Origin: CAZVXI01 sp964631295
GTDB taxonomy: Bacteria > Planctomycetota > Phycisphaerae > Phycisphaerales > SM1A02
Length of the DNA stretch: 21,183 nucleotides
Reading direction: 5' to 3'
Assembly: GCA_964631295.1 (NCBI GenBank)
Contig: CAZVXI010000042.1
Span: 1 to 21,183 of the forward strand
Shown here: positions 1 through 7,932 of the stretch, one piece after another
Position numbering within the stretch: position 1 is the stretch's first letter
How the letters are laid out: the number at the start of each line of letters is the position of its first letter
Notes under the pieces: generated by a model
Told to the model about the DNA's origin: nothing
Databases searched by the model: none
What the model saw: the letters and a program-made list of their open reading frames with translations, nothing else
Translations under genes and position numbers: made by a program

Positions 1-483
1 GACCGCGGTTCTCCGAAGGAGACGCTCGAATCGAACAGGTCCCAGGCCGCGAGTCGTGCGCATTTCGTCGAGCAACTGCAGGGCGGTCGCGCGATCTTCA
101 TGCATGGATTCGAGCAGCGTGGAGCGTTCGCGGCTCAAGTCATCGCGCGTGATGGTGATACCACGCTGGACTGCGAGATCGTCGAGGGCGCGATCGAGCA
201 GCAGTTCCTCCAGTGCCTGAGCACCAGCGAGTTCAGTCATCAGCGGCTTGAGATCACCCCAGGGAATCTGCCGGCCATCGACAAGTGCGACGGGCCGGGC
301 ATCGATGACGGTGCTGACGGCTTGGCCGCGGCCATCGTCTGGCATGTCGAGCAGGAGCGTTCTGCCGCTGGGCGCGGTTGAATGTGCCCGTTTCGGGCCT
401 TGGGCGCATCCAGAGAAAAACGGACTACTCAGTGCCGCCGCGAGGCAAATCGTGCGTATGTTCAAGGGGCGGGAGGTAGGCAT
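1..483 (-). CDS. SurA-like periplasmic foldase lipoprotein, N-terminal part (cut by window edge)
   Basis: Read on the minus strand from an ATG at 483, the frame stays open for 161 codons to base 1, so the C-terminus lies outside the window. Residues 1-26 look like a lipoprotein signal: basic N-region, hydrophobic stretch, then FSGC with Cys26 as the likely lipidated residue. From about residue 62 the text VALVDGRQIPW followed by a helical stretch (QALEELLLDRAL...LAVQRGITIT) is the pattern at the N-terminus of SurA/PrsA/PpiD-type chaperones, where a short strand precedes a helix that names the partner and an 'A/G-I-x-V/I' turn. The parvulin domain that would confirm peptidyl-prolyl isomerase activity is not visible. 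An in-frame ATG at 510 gives nine more residues; neither start has a clear Shine-Dalgarno. The gene is divergent from the zinc-ribbon gene, with only about 50 bases shared upstream. The family call is by pattern recognition. Confidence 0.6.
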   Translation of the reverse strand, partial: MPTSRPLNIRTICLAAALSSPFFSGCAQGPKRAHSTAPSGRTLLLDMPDDGRGQAVSTVIDARPVALVDGRQIPWGDLKPLMTELAGAQALEELLLDRALDDLAVQRGITITRDDLSRERSTLLESMHEDRATALQLLDEMRTTRGLGPVRFERLLRRTAV

Positions 484-534
484 GGTTTGTAAGCCAAGCG
501 GCTTTCCCATGCGATGTCAATCTCTGGAGGCAAG

Positions 535-1905
535 ATGGCCAAGCAACGAGCATTGATCTGCCCCTATTGCGGGAAGATGCAGCCCGAAACCGACCAGTGC
601 CGGAGTTGCCGCGGCTTCCTCGACCCATTGAGCCGGCAGGCCACGCACAACGCGATGGGGCCGTGGTTCATCAAGGAAGAGGGCCGGGGGCACCACCCGG
701 GATGCAGTTACGAGACATTCGTGAAGCTGATCGAGCGGGGCGACATCACACGCCACACGATCGTCCGCGGGCCTACGACAAGGCAGTTCTGGACGATCGC
801 CAAGCGTGTACCCTGTCTGTCGCACTTGCTCGGGTTCTGTCATGCATGCGATGCATCGGTTGATCCGGGTGACCACGGCTGCCACGCATGCGGCGTGAAG
901 TTTGGGGCATACCTTGATCGCAATTACATGGGTCTGCCGGAGGTGCGCCCACTGCCGTGGGAAGCTGATGTTGAAGACGATGTATCGCAGGTTGGCCCGC
1001 GCATCGACGTGCCGGACGACATGCGCCGTGACTGGTCGGCCCGCGGGGCTGGCGCGATGGAGGAAAGGCTCTCCAGCTTTGCGACAGATGATGAACTGGC
1101 CGCTTCGGCTACGTTTTCTGGCGCGGGATCGGCCAGCGGCAGTGTTCGTACTGGATCGCAGGTACAGGAATCGGCAGTCGCGACAGCTGCCGAATCGGCA
1201 CCAGCTACGCAAGGATCGTCGGCGGCGAGGCAGTCTGTAAGCGAACCCGCTCCAGAGCCGCAGGCCGTCGCGACCGACTTTGATACAGGAATCGCGACGC
1301 GTTCGCTCCAGCGCCGGTTGCGGGCCAACACCGTCACGATCCAGCGTCTGTGGATCGCGCTGGTCGTCAGCGTGATCGCCAACGGCATGCTCGTGCTCGG
1401 CTGGCAGGCTGGTTGGTTCAACGCCAGCGCACCGCATTCGATGTCTGCAGAAAGCGAGACCGCTGACAACGCGAATGTCGCGATGGATGACCCTGCAACT
1501 GCAGAGACGCGAGACAAACCATCGACAAGTAATGATGGAGGAAACGACTCGCCCACTGATGGGACACCCGTCGGATCAGGAAAAGTGGATGAAGACTCAG
1601 GAGAGCCGGCCGTCGTGTACTCGAATGACACTGACGAATCAGCCGACGACGCCCCCGATCAAGACGCCGACGCACAGCAGTCGATCGCGTTGACGATGGA
1701 ACAAGTCGATGCACTCGTGAAGTCGGCGAAGGACGAGCAGCGAACACTGAAAGATCGCATCAAGGATTACGAGAAAGTGATCGCATTACTCACAACGCTC
1801 ACCGAAAAGCATTCGGATGTGGCGACAGAGCTGAAGATCGCTGAGCGCATGATCGATTACGAGCGCGAAGCGGAGCGATTGCGCCTGCGTGTGTTCTTTC
1901 CGTAG
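535..1905 (+). CDS. Zinc-ribbon / GYF-like domain single-pass membrane protein of unknown function
   Basis: A 456-residue protein. The start at 535 is preferred over the in-frame ATG at 514 because GGAGG sits just upstream. Domains in order: a zinc ribbon with Cys9/Cys12 and Cys22/Cys25; a segment at about 42-95 (GPWFIKEEG...GCSYETFVKLIERGDI...TIVRGPTTRQFW) that resembles a GYF_2-type domain; a second zinc ribbon with Cys102/Cys105 and Cys116/Cys119; a long low-complexity Ser/Ala/Glu linker; one transmembrane helix at about 271-292 (LWIALVVSVIANGMLVLGW); an acidic Asp/Ser/Glu-rich stretch; and a C-terminal coiled coil from about 380. The cytoplasm-in topology is inferred from the zinc ribbons. 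I recognise the architecture as one typical of planctomycetes but know no function. It converges on the glycosyltransferase gene with 36 bases between the stop codons. Confidence 0.75.
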   Translation: MAKQRALICPYCGKMQPETDQCRSCRGFLDPLSRQATHNAMGPWFIKEEGRGHHPGCSYETFVKLIERGDITRHTIVRGPTTRQFWTIAKRVPCLSHLLGFCHACDASVDPGDHGCHACGVKFGAYLDRNYMGLPEVRPLPWEADVEDDVSQVGPRIDVPDDMRRDWSARGAGAMEERLSSFATDDELAASATFSGAGSASGSVRTGSQVQESAVATAAESAPATQGSSAARQSVSEPAPEPQAVATDFDTGIATRSLQRRLRANTVTIQRLWIALVVSVIANGMLVLGWQAGWFNASAPHSMSAESETADNANVAMDDPATAETRDKPSTSNDGGNDSPTDGTPVGSGKVDEDSGEPAVVYSNDTDESADDAPDQDADAQQSIALTMEQVDALVKSAKDEQRTLKDRIKDYEKVIALLTTLTEKHSDVATELKIAERMIDYEREAERLRLRVFFP

Positions 1906-1941
1906 GACGACGACCGATCTCATCCCGTGGACTCGTATTGC

Positions 1942-4041
1942 CTACAACGCGTACACACGCACATTGCCGTATTCGCTGACGAGTCGTGCGTGCGCATCAA
2001 AGCGCTCGATGAGTTCATGTGCATCGAGAAGAGGATCCCCCCAGCCGGCAGCGCGCCATCTGTCGAGCATGGCGGCATCGATCAGCACGTGTGTGAAGCC
2101 GCGCTGTCTCAGCGCATCGATCCATTGGGCAGGTTGGGCCGGGTGCTCGCGAATAATCTGCGACATCGGGCCGCGATCCCATGTCGTCTGATAGGCGATG
2201 CGCTGCAGGTCGTAGTAGTACGGTTTGGCGTCGCCGATGAGCAGTACGTGTGATCCTCGGGGAAGCACGTGGTTGACAAGGATAACAGGGCTGCTGTAGC
2301 GGGCGTTGGTGCGCTGTTCCCGGGAAGACATACCATCGCCCGTGAACATACGGTGTCCGCCGAGCATGAGGGCAGGCCAACCGTTGCGTTCGCTCTTGTA
2401 CACAAAGACTGTCGCGCTGCTCCAGATTATGGACAGAGAGGCAACAGTCGAGCGTGCAATGATAAGTGATGTCCATCCGCGCCGCGCAAGCAGCAGATGC
2501 AGGCCGACACCGGTCATGATCGCCAGCGGTACAGCGCTTGGCAGCATGAATCGCGATTTGATGTGCGTAACCACCGTCCAGAAGAGCAGTTGCATGAGAA
2601 AGATGATGCCGAGCAAGATCGCCCATCGCCGTGTTTCCTTGTGCACTATCCCGATTCCGCAACTCACGATTCCAAGCCACGGCAGGATCAGCCACTGCGG
2701 CTTCCATGGTTCAAACTCAGATTGGTCAGCATTCGGACCAATGCCATAGCGAAAGAACTGATCAAATCCAGTGCCGATGCGGGTACCCATGCCGCCGTCG
2801 ATGAAGTGACCGGTCCTCCACGCGATGATTTGCTCGGGCGACCAGTGCGCCGCACCGAACAGGCCAGTCATAAATGGAAACACGGGATTCCCGGATGCGA
2901 AGAAATTGCGTGCGAGCCACGGCAGGAGTACTGCGAGCCCCGCGAGCGCGCCTGCGATGCAGATCGTCGCCAGGCGGGTGCGCAAGCGCGTTGCAATCAT
3001 GGCAACACCAAGCGGTACTGCGACGAAGCCGACTGATGTAAGTTTCGCGCCGCATGCGGCACCGGCAAGCAAGCCGATCACGATGCCGAGGCGTGCGGGT
3101 GTGATGCGCTCATCGAGCAGTACCATCATCCCGGCCGCGAGCATCAGCATCGTAAAGAGTTCGTTGTAAGCCAGTGACCCAGTCACGATCACCCATGGTG
3201 TGCCAAGCAGCAAGACGCCGGATGCGATTGAAGGATGCGATGGCGCGGCATCATCCTGTCCAATGATGCGCTGAGTCACTCGCACGGCTGTGATGGCAGT
3301 CAGCAGAGCCATGCACGCGTGCAGTAACTGGCATGCATAGGCAGCGTCATGCACATCGCCTCGCAGCAATGCAAGGTGTGTATATGCGGCTTCAACATAT
3401 CCGGGTAGAAAGCTGTATACGTTGTGTTCGAGCGGCACGATGCGCCCAGCAGCAATCCACTCGCGTGGCAGTTGCAGGTGGTAACTTAGTGCGTCGTATC
3501 CGCCGAACTCACTTGCCCAGAGCCAGCCGGGGGCTGACGTTGAAGCGACGAGAAGCACTGCGATCGCCGGGGCAGCCGTCCACCAGAGCCAATGCGGCCG
3601 CATCGATGACTGGTCGCTCAGGCGGACATGTGATTTGATCTGCCAGCCGAGCAGCGCGAGGCCGATCATGGTCGTCACCCACGCGCCCATCGATCCGCCG
3701 ACGAAGAGGATGCCCAGTGCGCCGAGTGCAGCGTCGAGCCAGAGCAGGATCGCGATGCCGACTGCGGTTTGCAGCAGCAGACCATCGCGCACATGCGGGA
3801 AGAGCAGATGCCTCGCCGGCCAGCCGAAACCGACGGCCGCGGTGAGCCAAAGCGTCGTGATCGGCAATGCCCGGATGAGTGTGTCGAGCGCCGGCCAGAG
3901 TCCGGTGGGGTTGTCTGTCCCTGTCCAGCCGGCCGTCATCGTGAAGATGATCGCGATAGCGACAAGCCCAGCGAACATCGCGGCACGGCTGACGAGCGGT
4001 GCATCCAACTGGTCAATCGAGTTTGAGGTGGAGTCGGCCAC
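1942..4041 (-). CDS. Polytopic membrane glycosyltransferase-like protein (GT-C fold, PMT/RgtA-D type)
   Basis: A 699-residue, strongly hydrophobic protein with roughly ten or more transmembrane segments over residues 20-530, followed by a smaller soluble C-terminal domain of about 150 residues. After the second or third membrane segment comes an exposed loop, SEFGGYDALSYHLQLPREWI...NVYSFLPGYVE. This matches the first periplasmic loop of GT-C enzymes such as ArnT/PMT/RgtA-D, which use polyprenyl-phosphate sugars and carry an acidic catalytic residue there. The sugar, lipid donor and acceptor cannot be told from the sequence. The start shown is a GTG at 4041 without a good Shine-Dalgarno; an internal ATG at residue 22 directly before the first membrane helix is an alternative. 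The gene is divergent from flgI with about 190 bases between, and convergent with the zinc-ribbon gene. No link to flagellar glycosylation is shown beyond adjacency. Confidence 0.65.
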   Translation of the reverse strand: MADSTSNSIDQLDAPLVSRAAMFAGLVAIAIIFTMTAGWTGTDNPTGLWPALDTLIRALPITTLWLTAAVGFGWPARHLLFPHVRDGLLLQTAVGIAILLWLDAALGALGILFVGGSMGAWVTTMIGLALLGWQIKSHVRLSDQSSMRPHWLWWTAAPAIAVLLVASTSAPGWLWASEFGGYDALSYHLQLPREWIAAGRIVPLEHNVYSFLPGYVEAAYTHLALLRGDVHDAAYACQLLHACMALLTAITAVRVTQRIIGQDDAAPSHPSIASGVLLLGTPWVIVTGSLAYNELFTMLMLAAGMMVLLDERITPARLGIVIGLLAGAACGAKLTSVGFVAVPLGVAMIATRLRTRLATICIAGALAGLAVLLPWLARNFFASGNPVFPFMTGLFGAAHWSPEQIIAWRTGHFIDGGMGTRIGTGFDQFFRYGIGPNADQSEFEPWKPQWLILPWLGIVSCGIGIVHKETRRWAILLGIIFLMQLLFWTVVTHIKSRFMLPSAVPLAIMTGVGLHLLLARRGWTSLIIARSTVASLSIIWSSATVFVYKSERNGWPALMLGGHRMFTGDGMSSREQRTNARYSSPVILVNHVLPRGSHVLLIGDAKPYYYDLQRIAYQTTWDRGPMSQIIREHPAQPAQWIDALRQRGFTHVLIDAAMLDRWRAAGWGDPLLDAHELIERFDAHARLVSEYGNVRVYAL

Positions 4042-4172
4042 GTGACGGATTGTAGTGGCTCATGCCGTTGTGTCGGGAGTTGGAGTCGCCTCGCTTTGGA
4101 ATGCAAGGCATCGCCAGGGATGCCTGGGCCGGTGCCTGTGGATTGCATCGTTTGAGCGGATGACAAGCCGTC

Positions 4173-4188
4173 TGGTCCGGAGTTTGCA
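4173..4188 (+). promoter_or_regulatory. Sigma-54 (RpoN) -24/-12 promoter in front of flgI
   Basis: The sequence TGGTCCGGAGTTTGCA agrees with the RpoN consensus TGGCACRNNNNTTGCW at every defined position except two, with the required GG-N10-GC spacing. Transcription would begin near 4199, about 30 bases before the flgI start codon. RpoN control of rod, ring and hook genes is known in many flagellated bacteria. Upstream activator sites were not identified. Confidence 0.6.
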
Positions 4189-4230
4189 ACCGGTGGTGGG
4201 GAACATGGACGTTCCGGACAGGAGCCGCTC

Positions 4231-5337
4231 GTGCGCAAGCTGATCAAGGCAGGATGTGCGTCATTCATGACGATAGTTGTTGCGCTGTGCGCAGCAGTTG
4301 CGCAGGCAACGACCGTTCAGGACCTCACGAGGTTGCGCGGCCATGAGCGCGTGGTGCTGACCGGCATGGGTATCGTGATCGGCCTCGACGGTACTGGCGA
4401 CAGATCGAAGGATTCACTTGTCGCGGCCCGGCCGTATGGCAAGCTGCTTGCGAACCTCGGATACCCGATATCCAACATCGATGAACTTGCGGATATGGAT
4501 TCCTACGCGATCGTCATGGTCACGATGGAAATCCCGGCGACTGGCGCGAGCGATGGCGAACGCGTGGATGTATCAGTCGATTCGATGTTCAACGCGAAGT
4601 CGCTTGAAGGTGGCCGACTGGTCGTTTCGCCGCTGCGTCTTCCTCGGCCGGACTCGCCCGACCTCGTGCCGATGGCATTCGCGAGCGGTGCACTCGTTAT
4701 CGAGGGGCAGAACCCGCGATCAGCACGTGTGCGAGCCGGTGGGCAGATGATCACAGAGGTCCGCGGCGAGGCCGTTGCGCCGGATGGCACGCTGACGCTC
4801 GTCCTCAACGAGCAATATGCCGGCTACCCCATGGCGACGATGCTTGCTGACAGTATCAACGATGAGTTCGCGATCGATGGCTATTCCAACGTTGCGCAGG
4901 TGCTGGATGCGCGACAGATTCGCGTGGTGATTCCGCAGGCGGACCTTGTGGACCCGGCTGACTTCATCGCGGCGTTGCAGACGATTCGGATCGATCCATC
5001 GCTGATTCAGACGGAAGCCCGCATTGTCATTAACGAGCGCAAGGGGCTGATCCTGCTGACAGGGGATGTGTTCGTCGGCCCGGTCGGCGTGCGAGCTGCG
5101 GGACTGTCCATCACCACAATCACACCAGAGCCGCCGCCGACACCTGCTGAGCCTCGTGTGGACCAGCGACAGTGGGCGAACCTGGATGCGAGTGATCGAA
5201 CCAGCCGGGCTTCAACGCGTTTGAATGATCTGCTTACAGCACTGGACCAACTCAACGTACCGGTACAGGACCAGATTGCGATCATCTACGAGATGAAGAA
5301 AACCGGCGCACTGCACGCGGAGATCATCACGCAATGA
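4231..5337 (+). CDS. flgI: Flagellar P-ring protein FlgI
   Basis: A 368-residue protein, close to the usual FlgI length (about 365). It begins at a GTG preceded by AGGAG at 4220-4224. Residues 1 to about 26 form a Sec signal peptide (basic MRKLIK, hydrophobic core, AQA cleavage site). The mature start shows the family pattern LRGHERVVLTGMGIVIGLDGTGD, and the C-terminal half has the FlgI-like NERKGLILLTGDVFVGPVGV and LNDLLTALDQLNVPVQDQIAIIYEMKKTGALHAEI. FlgI is exported to the periplasm and assembles the P-ring, the bushing for the rod in peptidoglycan. It is the first gene of the flagellar cluster in this window. The L-ring gene flgH and the P-ring chaperone gene flgA are not next to it. It overlaps the next gene by the ATGA arrangement, implying translational coupling. 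Confidence 0.95.
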   Translation: MRKLIKAGCASFMTIVVALCAAVAQATTVQDLTRLRGHERVVLTGMGIVIGLDGTGDRSKDSLVAARPYGKLLANLGYPISNIDELADMDSYAIVMVTMEIPATGASDGERVDVSVDSMFNAKSLEGGRLVVSPLRLPRPDSPDLVPMAFASGALVIEGQNPRSARVRAGGQMITEVRGEAVAPDGTLTLVLNEQYAGYPMATMLADSINDEFAIDGYSNVAQVLDARQIRVVIPQADLVDPADFIAALQTIRIDPSLIQTEARIVINERKGLILLTGDVFVGPVGVRAAGLSITTITPEPPPTPAEPRVDQRQWANLDASDRTSRASTRLNDLLTALDQLNVPVQDQIAIIYEMKKTGALHAEIITQ

Positions 5338-5702
5338 ATATCACGCCGCCACAGTCAGACGGGCAACTCGCTCTTGCTGGTGCACGATTCACCGAGCGAT
5401 TCTCAAATGACGCATTCGCGCGCGAGATGAGCGCCGCGAGGTCATCCGACGATTCACAACTTCGCCATGCCGCAACGCAGCTTGTTTCATCAGCGTTGCT
5501 GATGCCGGTGATGAAGATGCTCGGGGAGGGGACGTTCGCAACCGGCCCATTCGCTCCGAGTTCGGCAGAGAAGCACTTTCAACCACTGCTCAATCAACAT
5601 CTGACGGAAGGTATCGTCGGGGCTGCCAACTTCCCGATTGTTGACGCGATCGTGGACCGTTACGCCCATCTCTCTGGAGGATCCATTGATGCCCGCGCCT
5701 GA
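5334..5702 (+). CDS. Stand-alone rod-binding protein (FlgJ N-terminal domain type)
   Basis: A 122-residue protein that begins inside the flgI stop codon (ATGA overlap). Residues about 46-113 (LRHAATQLVSSALLMPVMKMLGEG, then FQPLLNQHLTEGIVGAANFPIVDAIVDRY) match the rod-binding domain of FlgJ: a helix with a long hydrophobic face, a Gly-rich turn, then a second helix ending in a short 'I/L-x-D-x-I/L' segment. The peptidoglycan-hydrolase domain of proteobacterial FlgJ is absent, as in many non-proteobacterial systems, so the protein would cap or nucleate rod assembly only. Position between flgI and flgN supports the call. The sequence is divergent, so the symbol is left blank. Confidence 0.8.
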   Translation: MNITPPQSDGQLALAGARFTERFSNDAFAREMSAARSSDDSQLRHAATQLVSSALLMPVMKMLGEGTFATGPFAPSSAEKHFQPLLNQHLTEGIVGAANFPIVDAIVDRYAHLSGGSIDARA

Positions 5703-6210
5703 ACAAGTTCACCATGCTGAGCAGAAGTTGATCGCGAATCTGCGTGAGCAGCACGATCTGCATCAACGCATGCTTGCAGAGTTGCAAGCCAAGCGAGAGG
5801 CATTGCGAACAGCAGACATGGAGGGTGTATTTGAGATCAGCGAGCGCGAGCAGCGGATTGTCTCGCGGATGGCCCAACTCGAGCAGACACGGATTGGTCT
5901 GATCTCGACGATCATGCCAGCGCACGCGAAGCAGAGCGATCCGCAGCCGACTGTGTCGGAGTTAGTGCCTTATTTGTCCGTCAAAGCCAGGAGCGAGGTA
6001 GAGGCATTGCAGGATTCGCTGCGTGATCGCGTGCGGAAAGTGCGGGAACTCAGTGCGGTCATTCGCTCCGCGGGAGAGATGTTGCATCAACACATTGCAG
6101 GCGTTGTGCAATCGATGCAGCGCGCCTTCAGCGATGCAGGTGTGTATGAGCGGCGTGGCGTTGTCGCGACTGGCCAGCGCCTGGCCAGCACGATTGATAT
6201 TCGCAGTTAG
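5689..6210 (+). CDS. flgN: Flagellar export chaperone FlgN
   Basis: A 173-residue helical protein with the FlgN pattern: a long N-terminal coiled coil (LREQHDLHQRMLAELQAKREALRTADMEGVFEISEREQRIVSRMAQLEQTR, residues about 19-69) and a second helical hairpin at 100-145. FlgN binds FlgK and FlgL in the cytoplasm and delivers them to the flagellar type III export gate. Both clients are encoded immediately downstream. The start at 5689 is chosen because GGAGG lies eight bases upstream; the frame is open further 5' but lacks a Shine-Dalgarno. The gene overlaps the rod-binding gene by 14 bases. No flgM (anti-sigma-28) gene is visible beside it, though flgM and flgN are often adjacent elsewhere. Confidence 0.85.
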   Translation: MPAPEQVHHAEQKLIANLREQHDLHQRMLAELQAKREALRTADMEGVFEISEREQRIVSRMAQLEQTRIGLISTIMPAHAKQSDPQPTVSELVPYLSVKARSEVEALQDSLRDRVRKVRELSAVIRSAGEMLHQHIAGVVQSMQRAFSDAGVYERRGVVATGQRLASTIDIRS

Positions 6211-6219
6211 GGGAAGCAC

Positions 6220-7908
6220 ATGAGCATCACAGGATCACTTCAGATTGGTCGCTCAGCTCTTACTGTGGCCCAAGCGGCGCTGTCAGTCGCGGGTAATAAC
6301 ATGGCCAATGCGGCCACGCCCGGATTCAATCGACGCTCTGTTCTACTGACGCCGATGCGCGGCGATCTGGTGGGCAACAATCAGTACGTCGGGCGGGGCG
6401 TCGATCTTGTCCGTGTGAAACGCGAGATGGACGTGTCGCTTCAGGCCCGGCTTCGACAGGCGACATCTGATCAACAGCGATCGCTCATCGATCAGCGCTT
6501 CCTGACATCCATCGAGACGATACAGAATGAGTTGAGTGATAACGACCTGTCGAGCCTGCTGAGCGACTTCTTCAACGCGTTCTCCGAGGTAGCGAACAAC
6601 CCCGAAGACAACGCAATCCGGTCTGTCGCAATCCAGCAGGGTGTCAGCCTTGCAAGTCGTGTGAGCGACATGAACTCAGACTATGCTGATCTTCGTCTTG
6701 AGGCTGATCGCGCTCTTGGTGATGCGGTTGAGCAGGCCGATGAACTGCTCAGTCAGATTGCGTTCATTAATCAGCAGGTCGCGGATGCAGAGAACGTCGG
6801 CGGTGAGGCGAGCGCGTTGCGTGATCAGCGCGATATGCTCGTCGATGAGTTGTCACAGTTCATCGACGTGAATGTGGTCGAACAATCCAACGGCACCGCT
6901 GACGTGTTCATTCGGTCCGTGCCGGTCGTCTTGGGCTCAAACAGCCGTGGGATCACGCTTGAGAAGAAGTCTGTCGCTGGCGAACTCCAGGTGCAGTTGC
7001 GCGTGGATGATGATGGTACATTTCTCGAAACTGATACCGGGACGATTGGCGGGCTCCTCGGGCAGCGAAACAATACGATTGATCCCGCGATCGATGCGAT
7101 CAATGAGTTTGCAGCCGAGCTGATCTTCCAGGTGAACCGCCTGCACTCACAAGGCCAGGCGCGCGTCGGTTTCGAGAGTGTTGCAGGCACGTATCGCGTA
7201 ACGGATCCGACAGCCAATCTGAACTCCATCGCTGCCGAGCTTCCATTCAATGTGCAGAATGGCAGTTTTACCATTCAAGTTACAAATCAGGATTCAGGGC
7301 TGGCAGAAACCTATCAGATTAACGTCGATGGAAACGCACACTCGCTGAATGACATCATCGCGGACATCAACGCGAACGTGCCGAACCTCACGGCCGGTGT
7401 GAACACGAACGGCAATCTCACTCTGGATTCAAACAGCGGGTTTGAGTTCTCATTCCTCGAGGACACAACCGGATTTCTCGCAGCGACCGGCATCAACTCG
7501 TTCTTCACAGGCCACAATGCGACGACGATTGATGTGAACCAGGTATTGTTGGATGATGCCAGCATGCTCGCGGTTGGGGCAGGCGGGATTGCTGGCTCGA
7601 ACAACACCGCGATTGCTATTGCAGAACTCCAGAACAACGGGCTTGACGCGCTCGATGGTCGTAGTCTGCGTGATTTCTGGCAGAGCAACGTCAATCAGCT
7701 TGCCGCCCGCACAAGTGCAGCGAATCAGAAAGCGCAGTCAGCCGCGATTGTGCGCGAGAGCATCAACGCGCAGATGCAGTCGGTGTCAGGCGTGTCTCTT
7801 GACGAAGAATCTGTCAACATGATGTTGTTTCAGCGGCAGTATCAGGCAGCAGCCCGATTCATCACTGTCATTGATGAGACTATGCAAACACTGCTCAGCA
7901 TTGCCTGA
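6220..7908 (+). CDS. flgK: Flagellar hook-filament junction protein FlgK (HAP1)
   Basis: A 562-residue protein, slightly longer than the 547 of E. coli FlgK. The N-terminus has the axial-protein signature (IGRSALTVAQAALSVAGNNMANAATPGFNRRSV, about residues 9-41) and the C-terminus has the matching D0 helix (SGVSLDEESVNMMLFQRQYQAAARFITVIDETMQTLLSIA). The region 105-215, with NNPEDNAIRSVAIQQG and ADELLSQIAFINQQVADAE, is typical FlgK. An inserted beta-rich domain lies at about 345-440. FlgK is exported through the flagellar type III system and forms the first junction layer on the hook. It starts nine bases after flgN, with GGGGAAG as Shine-Dalgarno. No promoter is seen inside, so it should be co-transcribed from the flgI promoter. 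Confidence 0.95.
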   Translation: MSITGSLQIGRSALTVAQAALSVAGNNMANAATPGFNRRSVLLTPMRGDLVGNNQYVGRGVDLVRVKREMDVSLQARLRQATSDQQRSLIDQRFLTSIETIQNELSDNDLSSLLSDFFNAFSEVANNPEDNAIRSVAIQQGVSLASRVSDMNSDYADLRLEADRALGDAVEQADELLSQIAFINQQVADAENVGGEASALRDQRDMLVDELSQFIDVNVVEQSNGTADVFIRSVPVVLGSNSRGITLEKKSVAGELQVQLRVDDDGTFLETDTGTIGGLLGQRNNTIDPAIDAINEFAAELIFQVNRLHSQGQARVGFESVAGTYRVTDPTANLNSIAAELPFNVQNGSFTIQVTNQDSGLAETYQINVDGNAHSLNDIIADINANVPNLTAGVNTNGNLTLDSNSGFEFSFLEDTTGFLAATGINSFFTGHNATTIDVNQVLLDDASMLAVGAGGIAGSNNTAIAIAELQNNGLDALDGRSLRDFWQSNVNQLAARTSAANQKAQSAAIVRESINAQMQSVSGVSLDEESVNMMLFQRQYQAAARFITVIDETMQTLLSIA

Positions 7909-7932
7909 CGTAATTTCTGAGAAGGCATCACT

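Noticed and set aside
517..1631. Long minus-strand frames opposite the zinc-ribbon gene
   Set aside because: The plus frame has clear CxxC pairs, a membrane helix and a Shine-Dalgarno; the minus frames are Arg/Ser-rich shadows.
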